A DNA stretch of 64,000 nucleotides from Pempheris klunzingeri (GCF_042242105.1 NC_092020.1:12405501-12469500), one strand, 5' to 3'. Shown: positions 1 to 10,754, numbered from the stretch's first letter. The notes: generated by a model from the letters alone, not told the origin. Numbers and translations: made by a program.

Positions 1-177
1 TGAAAAGAAGAAGTACTTACTTACTGTGAGTGCAGTTTTAGAAACCTTGCGTAAGTTTGTCTTTTTTTTTTTTTTACAATTGACCTAAAAGACAGCTCTT
101 CTTTTTTCAATAGTGGCCAGCAATCTTTAATTGTTGTTTGACAAAGAGCAGATCAAACCTCTGATGATTTACAGCAC

Positions 178-183
178 TTTATT
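178..183 (-). terminator. Poly(A) signal of the first Ig-receptor gene
   Basis: Reads AATAAA on the minus strand, about 250 bp past the predicted stop codon at 432-434. No other gene ends here, so it probably serves the CD2-like gene. The 1-431 stretch is otherwise its 3' UTR and downstream sequence; nothing else is recognised in it. Confidence 0.5.
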
Positions 184-431
184 CTTGTCAGTTCATTCAC
201 AAAAGTGGTCACATAGCTCCTGCTCCTGATGGTGCTACAGTACCAAAATTAGATTAACAAGGCTTACACACCACAAGTCTTTTTAAACTCTTATGCAAAA
301 TAGAAAAGCAAAGCTCCACTTTTCCAGCTCCTAAGTTATACCACAAGTCCTGTTTGCTGCTGTTTTCAGAGTTGTCATCTCAGTGTCAATTAGTGATAAC
401 AGTCCTCAGTTGAGTTCTTTAGAGGCCAAAC

Positions 432-2251
432 TCATACCTGAGCCTGCAAGAAAGACAGAATAAAGCAAAATAAATTTGGGGTGACGGCAGAACAAAAAGT
501 ATTCACATTTCCAGCAACATTTCATGGTATTGGCTGAAATGATGCCATTATCTATTGATTTTGTTTTTCTTAAATTACAAACAGGTTTGTTAAGTCTTAC
601 TTGACGTTTTATGGCGTCCCACTTTCGGTAGAGACAGCAAGATATCAGCACTATTATCAGTAGAACGCCCAGCGCAGAGCAGACTGGGATCAAGATGGAC
701 AAAATGTTTTCTGGGGAGAACAGACCACAATGGTAATTATACGTATTTACAACCTGTACAGCATTTAAACGATCCTGTTCGCACTTGTCAATATGGATGT
801 TTTTCATATATTATATTTTGTTCACCGCCTCAGCTGTAGACATTTATGTAGTGTATGACAAGAATGATTATTACTATTGCAGTTAACTGCATAACATAGC
901 AGATCCACTTTAACTATGAGCATGCATAGCCAGTTTGTTAGTGTGAGGCAGTGTCATGACTGCAAAATATAAAATGACACCGACACAGTTTTTATGAACT
1001 GCCATTGCTACAATAAAGAAAGACACCAGTTGTTTGCAAGGGTTCTATAAACAGATCCAAAAAGTATCAAGGAGCTTCATCTTGCAGACAGGTCAGATAA
1101 AAACACTAAAACACAATCTGAAATTTCCAGCTGTTCCTTGAGAGCAGGAACTACACCCAGGAATGTGCTGTTTTTTTGCAACCTTGAAGGCGTGTTTGAG
1201 GTGATGATTGAGCTAAGTTTTTCTTTTTTTTTTTTAGCTTTTGTTTGATCTGATTTGTCTGAAATTTGTCTTCCATGACAAGGAGTAAACTGTTTCATGA
1301 TTCCATGACTGTCAACATGAAAACTATAGAAAACTATAACAGGTTCATACTCCTTTGCCTGGTAAATAGCAAGATATTATCATGACCAAAATTCAGCACT
1401 AGGGCTGAGCAAAGGTAATCCACAAAGTATATTTAGTAAATTTTTAGTGCTGTGCAATGTAGGTTATATTATTATGATTTTTATGTAGATTTTGAGTCTG
1501 GAAAGTAAGAGTTGAGTAAGTATTGCTAAGAACAGTAAATGTCACCAGAATGAGGAAATAGTTCTTAGAAGTAATACGTTTTGGAAGAAACATAGCTTGC
1601 ACAGCTTTAAGATTCTTATGTATGCTCTTATAATCTTCTATCTTGTATTGCACTAATGGCTGCATCGTGTTTTGAACTGATGAGCTTCATATTACACAAC
1701 AACATTAAAGCATGAGTTGGAAGATGAGGTTAAATTGTGAACACTTGCCTTGAACATCCAGTTTAACATGAATGTTTCTTACAAGGACCCCATTTGGATC
1801 ATAGACCTCTACGAAGTATTGACCTGAATCATTCCTCTCCACATTCATGATCTTTAGTGTCCCGTTGTAGATGAAAAACTCTGCCTTGTCTCTAAATGCC
1901 TCCTGCATGGTCACCTTTTCTTTCTTCAGAGAGAAGACATTAATGGACCCGGAGGGAAGCTGTTTCTTACACCGCAGCTGATGGCCGCTGGCATTAGTCA
2001 TCACCTGGATGTACACAGATCCTCCGAGAGCAGCAGAGCACACAGATGTGTTCTGGATGGCATTGCATTTGGTGTCAGCAGCTGGAAAGACAATTGGAAA
2101 ACGGCACATTCAAAAGAAGTCTGTATAAATAATTTGCCATTTACACAATACTACAGTGGCTCTGCATTGTGTTTAGCTGTATTTCTTTAATGAGGAATTT
2201 ACCATGCGTTACTCCAGCTAACACCACAAGAAGAGTGAGAACTTGCTCCAT
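432..2251 (-). CDS. CD2/SLAM-family-like receptor, single Ig domain
   Basis: Four coding exons are predicted: 2203-2251, 1749-2081, 601-710 and 432-443, about 167 residues. Exon 1 is a signal peptide (MEQVLTLLVVLAGVTH) ending in phase 1. Exon 2 is a phase 1-1 V-type Ig domain with NGTLKI and NDSGQY, the pattern seen in CD2, CD48 and SLAM N-terminal domains; several N-glycosylation sequons are visible. Exon 3 carries one transmembrane helix (NILSILIPVCSALGVLLIIV) followed by CCLYRKWDAIKRQ. The tail then ends almost at once, so no ITAM, ITIM or ITSM is visible and any signalling would need a partner. The donor after exon 2 reads AAG|GCAAGT, a GC-AG type. The last exon is the least certain part. 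Expected role: leukocyte cell-surface adhesion or co-receptor, by family. The precise orthologue is not identified. Confidence 0.72.
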
Positions 2252-2391
2252 GCTCCTCTGTCATCCAGAATAAAGTTGCCTTTAAAGTACCTTTAAAGGA
2301 CTAACGAACTCCAAAGAAATGATGAAGTGAGCACTGTTAAAGCAAAGATGATAAACCTCAGTTCCAGGGTTGTGTCAGATACTGACAGGAA

Positions 2392-2399
2392 ATGCAAAT
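2392..2399. promoter_or_regulatory. Perfect octamer motif upstream of the Ig-receptor gene
   Basis: ATGCAAAT, the POU/OCT octamer, lies 141 bp upstream of the start codon. It directly follows an ETS-like AGGAA, and a second AGGAAATG lies about 40 bp further upstream. Octamer plus ETS motifs are typical of lymphoid promoters, so this fits an immune receptor. It sits between the gene and the inserted retrotransposon and is undamaged. Factor binding is inference. Confidence 0.5.
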
Positions 2400-2487
2400 G
2401 GGTGGTGTTTTAGTACTGTGGTCTGAAGGCAGGAAATGAAGAAAACTGCCTCACTTCTTCTTGCAAACCAAAAAACCCTCTTCTAAC

Positions 2488-3827
2488 TGTGGCGAGCGGA
2501 GGGTCAGGAAAATAAAAAGATAGTCGTTCTTACTCTATTTAACAAATCAAGTTGCCAGACAACGCCACTTTGGGATCTCAGCCCAAAGAACTGAATGACG
2601 CACCTTTAAAGGCGCACAGGTCCGTTCACTCAAATAGCAAGAGACAGTGTTCCAATCTCAAAAAAAATATAAGTTTTATTAACAGAATTTGATTAAAATG
2701 ATATAAAAACACACCATTCACACAGGGATTAAACTAGGGGACTAAATTAAAGCTGAGGATACCGGTGCACGAGTTGATGGAGCGGTGAATCCCAACAAAA
2801 ACAAAAAAAAGAGAAGACACCCAGCTGTGACAGTCACACACACACACACGTGAAGGATGCCCGAATCCCAGGGAGCACAGCACACAAAAGGGGATCCCAC
2901 CACCAGACCACCGGACCTCAGCAACTAAAACAAAAGGAACACACACACAGGTTAGTGGGGTTACAGTAATCCAACAGAACAACAATATACAAAAACGAAT
3001 AAATGGCAGCAGAAATCAATTAAACTAAACAAAACTACCGGTTGCCAAATATAAGTTACTCAAAATACAAAGAGAAATAAGGTAAGAAACAAGAAAAACT
3101 CTGCCCAAATGAAATATCTAAACAAATAAATCTAAATACAAAAATAATCAATACAACAAATCAAGACAACGGAGAAGGGCAATGAAAACAAAAATGCAAC
3201 CCACACTCCCAACAAACAGACTTTAAAAGGGCTCCAATCAAGCCAGTCAATTAACAGTCAGCACACCAGAGTACCACGCAATACTTGCGAGTGATGCAAG
3301 CCAAGGGAAAAGCAACTGTCTCAAGAAGGCAGGTCCACAGCTGGCGAAGCAGAACCTCTCCACCGGACGGACGATGGAAATCGGCGCGTTATAGCGGACA
3401 CGCCGAGGAAACTCACTGACGCCGATCCACACAACGCAGCAGCGATCCACACAACGCAGCAGGTCCCAACAAAGCAGGTCCCAACAAAGCAGGTCCCAAC
3501 AAAGCAGCAGCGATCCCCAGCTACAAGCAGCGCCAACTGTGTTGTCAGCTGCTGACGCCACACACCTGAGCGCAAGAATCACCGTGCCGACAGTGAGCGG
3601 GGTACACGATCCATTAAAAAACTCCGGCGCACTCGAACCAAGGGCCCTGCCCGATGACAGCGTGGTCGAGCTGGCAGTGACGCAACCAACCAGGAAGCAG
3701 AGAGGGAGAGCCAGCAGGGGGAAATCCACCCCTTAAATAGCCATGGCGCCGTCAGTGGTTGGCTATGGTGCTGCCAATTGGCACCGTCAAAATATAATAA
3801 TGGCAACACAATTTCTATGCTGCTACA
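2488..3827 (-). repeat. 3' LTR of the gypsy element
   Basis: Nearly identical to 9387-10754. On the minus strand a TATTTAAG TATA-like box lies at 3732-3739 and an AATAAA poly(A) signal at 2675-2680. This implies an unusually long R region of about 1 kb and a short U5. It contains three copies of a 15-bp tandem unit near 3473-3520 and a CA repeat. It is the copy nearest the CD2-like receptor gene. Confidence 0.93.
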
Positions 3828-3846
3828 TTCTACCCCTCCTCCTTGC
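3828..3846 (-). other. Polypurine tract of the gypsy element
   Basis: The minus strand reads AAGGAGGAGGGGTAGAA immediately before the 3' LTR, the expected position for the plus-strand primer of an LTR retrotransposon. Confidence 0.8.
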
Positions 3847-3888
3847 ATCGTCGCCCCGACGATGGATAAATCAATGCAAACCTGAAAG

Positions 3889-6800
3889 CTAACTCCAAGG
3901 CCTAAATAGAACTGAGACAGCGTTTGACACAAATACAGAAGGATTACCAGCCTCAGCCCGTGCAGGTGGCTGTGGGAGACGGTGAGGATTTGAGTGGTGT
4001 CCAGCAGTGGATCGTGCAGTCCTGCGCACAGTGACATCACTGAGACCAGGACTGACTGGGGGAGCAGCCATAGACACTGATGTTCCAGCAGGTGAAGCTG
4101 TGGGAAGGTCTAGGTCCAATGGCACCTGAGGTATGGCCTGAGTCACAGGCGGAGGCTGTGCTGCAAGCACAACAGGAGGTGCCTCAGGGAGATTTTGTCT
4201 CAAAACCAACAAATCATACTCAAACACAGGCCCATCCTCAGAGGGTGGCTCATCTGCAGGTGGTGAGTGATGGGCAGAGGCTGAACCAGGTGAGTTTACT
4301 CTGACCACAGCCTTCAGCATGGAACGGTGAACCTGCTTAACCTTAGTCCCATCATCTACTGGTGCAATGGTGTACACAGCACCACCTTCTCTAGGTATCC
4401 TCAACACTTGATACCTAACAGAGCTCCACCGATCCTTGGTCTTATGAGGCCCTCTGGCACTGAAATCACGCAAAAACACTAACTGGCCCTCACTCAAAGG
4501 CAAGTCTCTAACATGCTGGTCATAGTTTTGCTTTCTACGGTTGGCTGCATATAGCAACCGCTCCCTAGCTCCCTCGAAAGCCATCTGGAGCCGGGCCTGG
4601 TGCTCCTGAACCCATTCATGGACAGGGCCACTAACTGGACTCTTCACTCTACCCAACAGGAAATCTACTGGGAGCCTTGGTTCCTGGCCAAACATCAGGA
4701 AGAAAGGGGACTCCCCAGTAGACTGATGGGGAGTAGTATTGTAACAATACAACAGTTGGGGCAAACATGAGTTCCAGTCTCTCTTCCGAGTCACTGGCAG
4801 AGTGCGCAGCAAGTTATGGAGGGTGCGATTAAATCGCTCACACTGACCATTTCCTGCCAGATGGTATGGAGTAGTGCGCGATTTCGCAATGCCATACAAG
4901 CTGCAAAGCTGTGCAATCAAAGCACTCTCAAAATTACGGCCCTGGTCAGAATGTAAACGAGCTGGTACACCAAACTTGTAAAACCATTCAGCCACTATAA
5001 CCTTCGCCACAGTGGAGGCACGTTGGTCCCGGGTGGGGACAGCTACTGTGAACTTGCTAAACACATCGGTCATCACTAAAACATTTTCTACACCATTCTG
5101 GGCAGGCTCTAAGGTGGTGTAGTCAACGGCGAGGATCTCATTTGGCCGGGATGCTAACAGATGTCCCATGAAACTGCGAGCTGTTGGGTGAACATCCTTG
5201 GCAACCTGACAACGCTCACAAGTCTGACACCACTGGGCAACATCAGAGGACATGCCAGGCCAATAACACCTAGACCGCAGGAGCGCCAATGTTCGCTCCA
5301 CCCCCTGATGGCCATGTTCCTGGTGAACTTTGGTCAGAACCTCATTTGTCAGTGCACTAGGTAACAACAACTGAAGCACCGCTTCCGCACCATCAGATCT
5401 AAGAACTTTGCGATAAAGGACTTTATCCCTCTCGACAAGGCGGTCCCACTGCCGAAGCAGAGCCAGTGCAGAGCGGGACAGCTGTTGCCGCTCCTCATGG
5501 CTGGGACGCTGCCCTTTAACCCAAAACTTCAGCACGTCCCGCAGAACTGGATCTGCCTGTTGAAGGGCACAAAGGTCAGCTGGGGAATGCTGTGGCAAAG
5601 CTGCGATGGCAGTTTGAGTTACCTCGACTGTTCGCCAAGCCAGAGCTTGCTGCAAAGGCTTTGGCATGGCAGTACCTGGAAGCATGGCTTCCACATCCTG
5701 AGAACCAGGTGGGAACTGACGAGAGAGAGCATCTGCATTGGTGTTACTCCGCCCTGACCGGTACTTTATTTCAAAATCAAATGCAGCAAGTTGAGCTGCC
5801 CAACGTTGCTCAGTAGCGGCTAGCTTAGCAGAGGACAAGTGACTCAGGGGATTGTTGTCGGTGTACACAACACACTTATGCCCTAGCAAGTACTCTCTAA
5901 ACTTCTCGGTCATGGCCCACTTAAGGGCCAAGAACTCAAGCTTCATAGAGCTGTAATTTACCATGTTCCTTTCAGTGGGCCTCAGACCTCGACTAGCGTA
6001 GGCAACTGGCCTCACTTTGCCCGCTTGCTCTTGAGAGAGCACTGCTCCCAAGCCACCATGGCTCGCATCGACCTCTAAGATGAAGGGGAGGGAAAAATCT
6101 GCATAGGCCAACACTGGTGCAGTGGTGAGTCTGGCTTTCAAGGCCTGAAAGCTCTGCTGACACTCTGCAGACCAACACCCTATAACTCCATGCTTAGACC
6201 TTTGATTTGTCTTTGAGCGGGCGCACTCAGATACAACCTTATGAAGGGGAGCTGCCAACTTGGCAAAACCCTCCACAAAACGCCTATAATAACTGGCGAA
6301 ACCAAGAAAAGATCGCAACTCTGAGCTTGTAGTGGGAATCGGCCAATTGGCAACCACTTCAATTTTACTTGGATCAGTTGACACACCATCGCCAGAAATC
6401 ACATGGCCCAAGTAATGCACTTCCTTCTGAAAGAAGGAGCACTTGCTGAGCTTGGCCTTAAGGCCTTCATGTTCTAGCCTGCTTAGCACAACCTTCAGTC
6501 TCTCCAAATGTTGTTCCACTGTTGATGAAAACACAACAATATCATCAAGGTACAATAACAGCGACTGACACTGCTGGTCTCCAAAAATACGCTGCATCAA
6601 CCTCTGAAAAGTGCCAGGTGCATTACAAAGGCCAAAGGGCATCCTATTCCATTCGAACAAGCCAAACGGTGTACAAAAGGCAGTTTTTGGTCGGTCTGCT
6701 TCTGTAACTGGTACCTGGTTGTAGCCACTGGCCAGGTCCAGAGTAGAGAACCAGCGGGCGCCAGACAATGCATCTAAAGACTCCTCTATGCGGGGCAGAG

Positions 6801-8064
6801 GGAAAGCATCTTTTCGGGTTTTACTGTTCAATTGCCGGTAATCCACACACATGCGGAGACTGCCGTCCTTTTTACGAACTAGGACAATGGGAGATGCATA
6901 GGGGCTACTACTCTCTCTGATTACCTGTGATGATAACAACTGGTTGATGTGCTCTTTTACAACCTCGTATTCAGAGGGTGGAATGCGCCTGTAGCGTTGC
7001 CTGACCGGGGCATCATCAACCAGAGGGATGTCATGAGAGACTAGGTTGGTACAACCCAGATCTCCATCATGAGCTGAAAAGACAGGTGTGTACTGGCTAA
7101 GAAGGGATCTCACCTGACCCTGCTCCTTAGGTGACAATGATGACAGGTCCAAGTCATCCACCTGCTGCTGTACTGTGGAAGTGACTGTCTGAGACGACAC
7201 TGTGGCCACACCTGATGGCACTTCAGTGAGACCTGATGGAAGACTGACAACATTTACCGTGTCTAATGTGCCAACAACAGTCCGGGGATACAACAGCACA
7301 TCAGTTGAGCCAACATTCACAACTGGTATATATGCGGTCCCTCTGATCACATGTACCAGAGCCGGGGAAGCAAGCAACCCCGCTGGCAAACCAGAATCTA
7401 ACGGTTCAAACAGCACTGTGGAGTCTGAGTACAATTCTGAGCAGGTGGCTGCCACAATTTTCATGACACCACCAGGGATGCGCCAAGCTCTCTTACCCCT
7501 GACCTTTAACCTCCCTGGACTGTCCGGCCGGGACTTAGCACTAGCACGATGGCACTGCTGCAGTGCCTGCACAAGGGGCTCTGGGGAATCAAAAACACAA
7601 GGCCGGGAGAACAAAGCCTTACCATGTTGTCCAAAAAGCTCTTGGTAACATTTATGCATGATGTTCATCCCCAAGACACCAGGTACCTGTGAAGGCACAC
7701 CACCAGGCAGGTCTTTCACAACTAGCACCCCACAATGTGGCATTAACTTGCCACAAAGATGGACCTGTAGCTCCAAATAGCCAATATAGGGGATCGCTAG
7801 GCCGTTAGCAGCTCTAAGCTGCAACCAATGACATGATCGGAGGCGCTCCTGGCCCCAAGGCTCAAAATGCTGGCGGAAAAAGCTCTCAGAAATAGTAGAA
7901 ACCATGGAACCAGTATCTACCAGACAAGGCACCTTCACTCCACCCATGTCCACATCTAAATGGGGACAAGAAGAAATCAGCTTAGAAGTGTCTAAACTAT
8001 CTGAAACAGCCTGTGAGCCAGTAGCGGCCCCACCCAAACTGTGGCTCTGCAGTTTGGTGGGCAC
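3889..8064 (-). CDS. pol: Pol polyprotein of the gypsy element (PR-RT-RH-IN)
   Basis: A single open frame of 1,391 residues. An aspartic protease DTGS motif lies near residue 50, reverse transcriptase with YLDD near 504, and RNase H follows. The integrase has an HHCC zinc region near 910-950 and catalytic acidic residues in VDYTT and HSDQG contexts near 980-1040. A basic, proline-rich C-terminus follows. The domain order assigns it to Ty3/gypsy. The frame overlaps the gag frame by about 68 bp in a different phase; ribosomal frameshifting is commonly used by this family. It is recognised as a mobile-element gene and not a host gene. Confidence 0.93.
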   Translation of the reverse strand: MPTKLQSHSLGGAATGSQAVSDSLDTSKLISSCPHLDVDMGGVKVPCLVDTGSMVSTISESFFRQHFEPWGQERLRSCHWLQLRAANGLAIPYIGYLELQVHLCGKLMPHCGVLVVKDLPGGVPSQVPGVLGMNIMHKCYQELFGQHGKALFSRPCVFDSPEPLVQALQQCHRASAKSRPDSPGRLKVRGKRAWRIPGGVMKIVAATCSELYSDSTVLFEPLDSGLPAGLLASPALVHVIRGTAYIPVVNVGSTDVLLYPRTVVGTLDTVNVVSLPSGLTEVPSGVATVSSQTVTSTVQQQVDDLDLSSLSPKEQGQVRSLLSQYTPVFSAHDGDLGCTNLVSHDIPLVDDAPVRQRYRRIPPSEYEVVKEHINQLLSSQVIRESSSPYASPIVLVRKKDGSLRMCVDYRQLNSKTRKDAFPLPRIEESLDALSGARWFSTLDLASGYNQVPVTEADRPKTAFCTPFGLFEWNRMPFGLCNAPGTFQRLMQRIFGDQQCQSLLLYLDDIVVFSSTVEQHLERLKVVLSRLEHEGLKAKLSKCSFFQKEVHYLGHVISGDGVSTDPSKIEVVANWPIPTTSSELRSFLGFASYYRRFVEGFAKLAAPLHKVVSECARSKTNQRSKHGVIGCWSAECQQSFQALKARLTTAPVLAYADFSLPFILEVDASHGGLGAVLSQEQAGKVRPVAYASRGLRPTERNMVNYSSMKLEFLALKWAMTEKFREYLLGHKCVVYTDNNPLSHLSSAKLAATEQRWAAQLAAFDFEIKYRSGRSNTNADALSRQFPPGSQDVEAMLPGTAMPKPLQQALAWRTVEVTQTAIAALPQHSPADLCALQQADPVLRDVLKFWVKGQRPSHEERQQLSRSALALLRQWDRLVERDKVLYRKVLRSDGAEAVLQLLLPSALTNEVLTKVHQEHGHQGVERTLALLRSRCYWPGMSSDVAQWCQTCERCQVAKDVHPTARSFMGHLLASRPNEILAVDYTTLEPAQNGVENVLVMTDVFSKFTVAVPTRDQRASTVAKVIVAEWFYKFGVPARLHSDQGRNFESALIAQLCSLYGIAKSRTTPYHLAGNGQCERFNRTLHNLLRTLPVTRKRDWNSCLPQLLYCYNTTPHQSTGESPFFLMFGQEPRLPVDFLLGRVKSPVSGPVHEWVQEHQARLQMAFEGARERLLYAANRRKQNYDQHVRDLPLSEGQLVFLRDFSARGPHKTKDRWSSVRYQVLRIPREGGAVYTIAPVDDGTKVKQVHRSMLKAVVRVNSPGSASAHHSPPADEPPSEDGPVFEYDLLVLRQNLPEAPPVVLAAQPPPVTQAIPQVPLDLDLPTASPAGTSVSMAAPPVSPGLSDVTVRRTARSTAGHHSNPHRLPQPPARAEAGNPSVFVSNAVSVLFRPWS

Positions 8065-9118
8065 TAGTTTTCCGACGCCGAAGTGGAACGAGCCCGCACA
8101 ACAGTATTGGACGGAGGTTGCAAGTGAGACTGGAAGGGAGGGGGGACATGCACTCTACACTCCCTTGCAAATGACCAGGCTGATGACAGCGCCGGCATAT
8201 TACTGGGCCATTACGACGAGGGGAACGACTACGTTGCTGAGAGCTCTGCAGCAGAGAAATGCTCTGAGTAAGCTGACTGAGCTGCTCCTGCTGACGCTTG
8301 AGCATCTCCCTCATCTCAGCCATCTCAGACACTGGGGGCGAAGAAATGATGCTCGGAGAAGGAACACGGACACCATACTGAACACCAACCACTGAGGGGA
8401 CTGAATGACTGCGGCCTCTCACACCACCAGGCAAACCCTCCCGCTCCCATCGGATAGCCTCGGCTCTGACGTCAAGCAAGGTAAGGTCAGACTGCCTGCG
8501 CACCAACTGCTTCAACTCACGGCGCAGAGAACCATCTAGCACATGCTCAACAAACTGATCTCTCAACAGAGCTTGTGAATTGGGCATGCGACTAGGTGCG
8601 CTCTGCTCAACCTTCTCCATGAGGCCCATCAAAGCAAGGGAGAACTCCTGAAGAGTTTCTCCCTCTTGCTGTCTCCTGGAGAAGAAAGCCTCCTGCAGGG
8701 CAACATAGGATTCGGTGCACCCGTAAAGCTCCTGTAAAATGGCTAGTATTTTGTCAGGGTCTCCTCGCTCTGCAGTGGCACGGTACTTAATCTCCTCTCT
8801 AGCCTCTCCCTCAAGGTGGTCAAACAGAAAAAATGCCTGGTCAGACCGCGATAAATGTCTAGCCCTCATAGATGCCTGTACCTCCTCCACCCACTCACCC
8901 AAACCTATGCCTGTTCTTCCCCTAAAGATGGGACACTTCCTATCTCTGGGAACAAAAACTAGTCTCTCCGCTACAGGGGCGCCAACAGTAGATGGGGCAG
9001 CAGGTAACGATGAGGTGGATGGTACGGCACTAGGGTCAACCTCTTCACGACGCAACCGCTCATTATCAGCTTTTAACTGTGCAACCAATTCTCTGAGTTC
9101 CTGCAGTTCGGCCTCCAT
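7997..9118 (-). CDS. gag: Gag protein of the gypsy element
   Basis: The frame is open from an upstream Met at 9205, but the Met at 9118 (MEAELQELRELVAQ) starts a better N-terminal coiled coil and is preferred. The middle resembles a retrotransposon capsid region, with a W-x-E and QEF context near residues 80-220. A glutamine-rich coiled segment follows, then a zinc-knuckle-like CRRCHQPGHLQGSVEC near the C-terminus. It forms the particle shell in this family. The opposite strand here is also partly open and is treated as a shadow. Confidence 0.85.
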   Translation of the reverse strand: MEAELQELRELVAQLKADNERLRREEVDPSAVPSTSSLPAAPSTVGAPVAERLVFVPRDRKCPIFRGRTGIGLGEWVEEVQASMRARHLSRSDQAFFLFDHLEGEAREEIKYRATAERGDPDKILAILQELYGCTESYVALQEAFFSRRQQEGETLQEFSLALMGLMEKVEQSAPSRMPNSQALLRDQFVEHVLDGSLRRELKQLVRRQSDLTLLDVRAEAIRWEREGLPGGVRGRSHSVPSVVGVQYGVRVPSPSIISSPPVSEMAEMREMLKRQQEQLSQLTQSISLLQSSQQRSRSPRRNGPVICRRCHQPGHLQGSVECMSPLPSSLTCNLRPILLCGLVPLRRRKTSAHQTAEPQFGWGRYWLTGCFR

Positions 9119-9361
9119 TGCTACAGCGAACTTCACTAAAATACTAGTAAATAATCTCAATGAGAGAACACAGAAAAGCAAAGGGTGCGGAAGAGATCTC
9201 ACCACACTTGTACGAGGGATGACTGGGAACCACTGCTGCTTTGCCTCTAAACTAGGATGCTCTGATGTGCCTACAAGAAAAATACAGCAACAATATTAAA
9301 ACCAAAAAAAAAACACAACAAACAAACATGAGATGGAACACACGTCTCTGCCTTTAAATGA

Positions 9362-9386
9362 GTAAATCCTGCCGACAACGCCAGGT
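9362..9386 (-). other. Candidate primer-binding site of the gypsy element
   Basis: Two bases after the 5' LTR the minus strand reads TGGCGTTGTCGGCAGGAT. A TGG start at this position is what a tRNA-primed site requires. The priming tRNA was not identified. Confidence 0.55.
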
Positions 9387-10754
9387 TGTGGCGAGCGGAG
9401 GGTCAGGAAAATAAAAAGATAGTCGTTCTTACTCTATTTAACAAATCAAGTTGCCAGACAACGCCACTTTGGGATCTCAGCCCAAAGAACTGAATGACGC
9501 ACCTTTAAAGGCGCACAGGTCCGTTCACTCAAATAGCAAGAGACAGTGTTCCAATCTCAAAAAAAATATAAGTTTTATTAACAGAATTTGATTAAAATGA
9601 TATAAAAACACACCATTCACACAGGGATTAAACTAGGGGACTAAATTAAAGCTGAGGATACCGGTGCACGAGTTGATGGAGCGGTGAATCCCAACAAAAA
9701 CAAAAAAAAGAGAAGACACCCAGCTGTGACAGTCACACACACACACGTGAAGGATGCCCGAATCCCAGGGAGCACAGCACACAAAAGGGGATCCCACCAC
9801 CAGACCACCGGACCTCAGCAACTAAAACAAAAGGAACACACACACAGGTTAGTAGGGTTACAGTAATCCAACAGAACAACAATATACAAAAACGAATAAA
9901 TGGCAGCAGAAATCAATTAAACTAAACAAAACTACCGGTTGCCAAATATAAGTTACTCAAAATACAAAGAGAAATAAGGTAAGAAACAAGAAAAACTCTG
10001 CCCAAATGAAATATCTAAACAAATAAATCTAAATACAAAAATAATCAATACAACAAATCAAGACAACGGAGAAGGGCAATGAAAACAAAAATGCAACCCA
10101 CACTCCCAACAAACAGACTTTAAAAGGGCTCCAATCAAGCCAGTCAATTAACAGTCAGCACACCAGAGTACCACGCAATACTTGCGAGTGATGCAAGCCA
10201 AGGGAAAAGCAACTGTCTCAAGAAGGCAGGTCCACAGCTGGCGAAGCAGAACCTCTCCACCGGACGGACGATGGAAATCGGCGCGTTATAGCGGACACGC
10301 CGAGGAAACTCACTGACGCCGATCCACACAACGCAGCAGCGATCCACACAACGCAGCAGGTCCCAACAAAGCAGGTCCCAACAAAGCAGGTCCCACCAAA
10401 GCAGGTCCCAACAAAGCAGGTCCCAACAAAGCAGCAGCGATCCCCAGCTACGAGCAGCGCCAACTGTGTTGTCAGCTGCTGACGCCACACACCTGAGCGC
10501 AAGAATCACCGTGCCGACAGTGAGCGGGGTACACGATCCATTAAAAAACTCCGGGGCACTCGAACCAAGGGCCCTGCCCGATGAGAGCGTGGTCGAGCCG
10601 GCAGTGACGCAACCAACCAGGAAGCAGAGAGGGAGAGCCAGCAGGGGGAAATCCACCCCTTAAATAGCCATGGCGCCGTCAGTGGTTGGCTATGGTGCTG
10701 CCAATTGGCACCGTCAAAATATAATAATGGCAACACAATTTCTATGCTGCTACA
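9387..10754 (-). repeat. 5' LTR of the gypsy element
   Basis: Pairs with 2488-3827. It is 28 bp longer, mainly because a 15-bp tandem unit is present about five times here and three times in the other LTR. The TATA-like box and poly(A) signal are in equivalent places. Its minus-strand start abuts the TAAC target duplication at 10755-10758. Confidence 0.93.

Larger units (their letters stand above)
2488..10754 (-). mobile_element. Ty3/gypsy LTR retrotransposon, apparently whole
   Basis: The element runs on the minus strand: 5' LTR 9387-10754, gag, pol, 3' LTR 2488-3827. The LTRs start TGT and end ACA on both copies. A 4-bp target duplication, TAAC, flanks it (2484-2487 and 10755-10758). Pol order is protease, reverse transcriptase, RNase H, integrase, which marks the Ty3/gypsy class. 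No envelope-like gene is seen. The two LTRs differ by about five substitutions plus repeat-unit number over some 1.3 kb, so the insertion is young, and both long reading frames look open. It lies just upstream of, and in the same orientation as, the CD2-like gene. Confidence 0.95.

Noticed and set aside
711-1748. Search for a second Ig exon in the large intron of the first receptor.
   Set aside because: No segment shows an Ig W/DxGxY pattern with flanking phase-1 splice sites.
3247-3729. Cysteine- and leucine-rich frames repeated in both LTRs (also 10144-10656).
   Set aside because: They arise from LTR sequence and its tandem repeats and are non-coding by position.
8739-9299. Plus-strand frame of 186 codons opposite gag.
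   Set aside because: It lies wholly opposite the gypsy gag region and has no recognisable domain.
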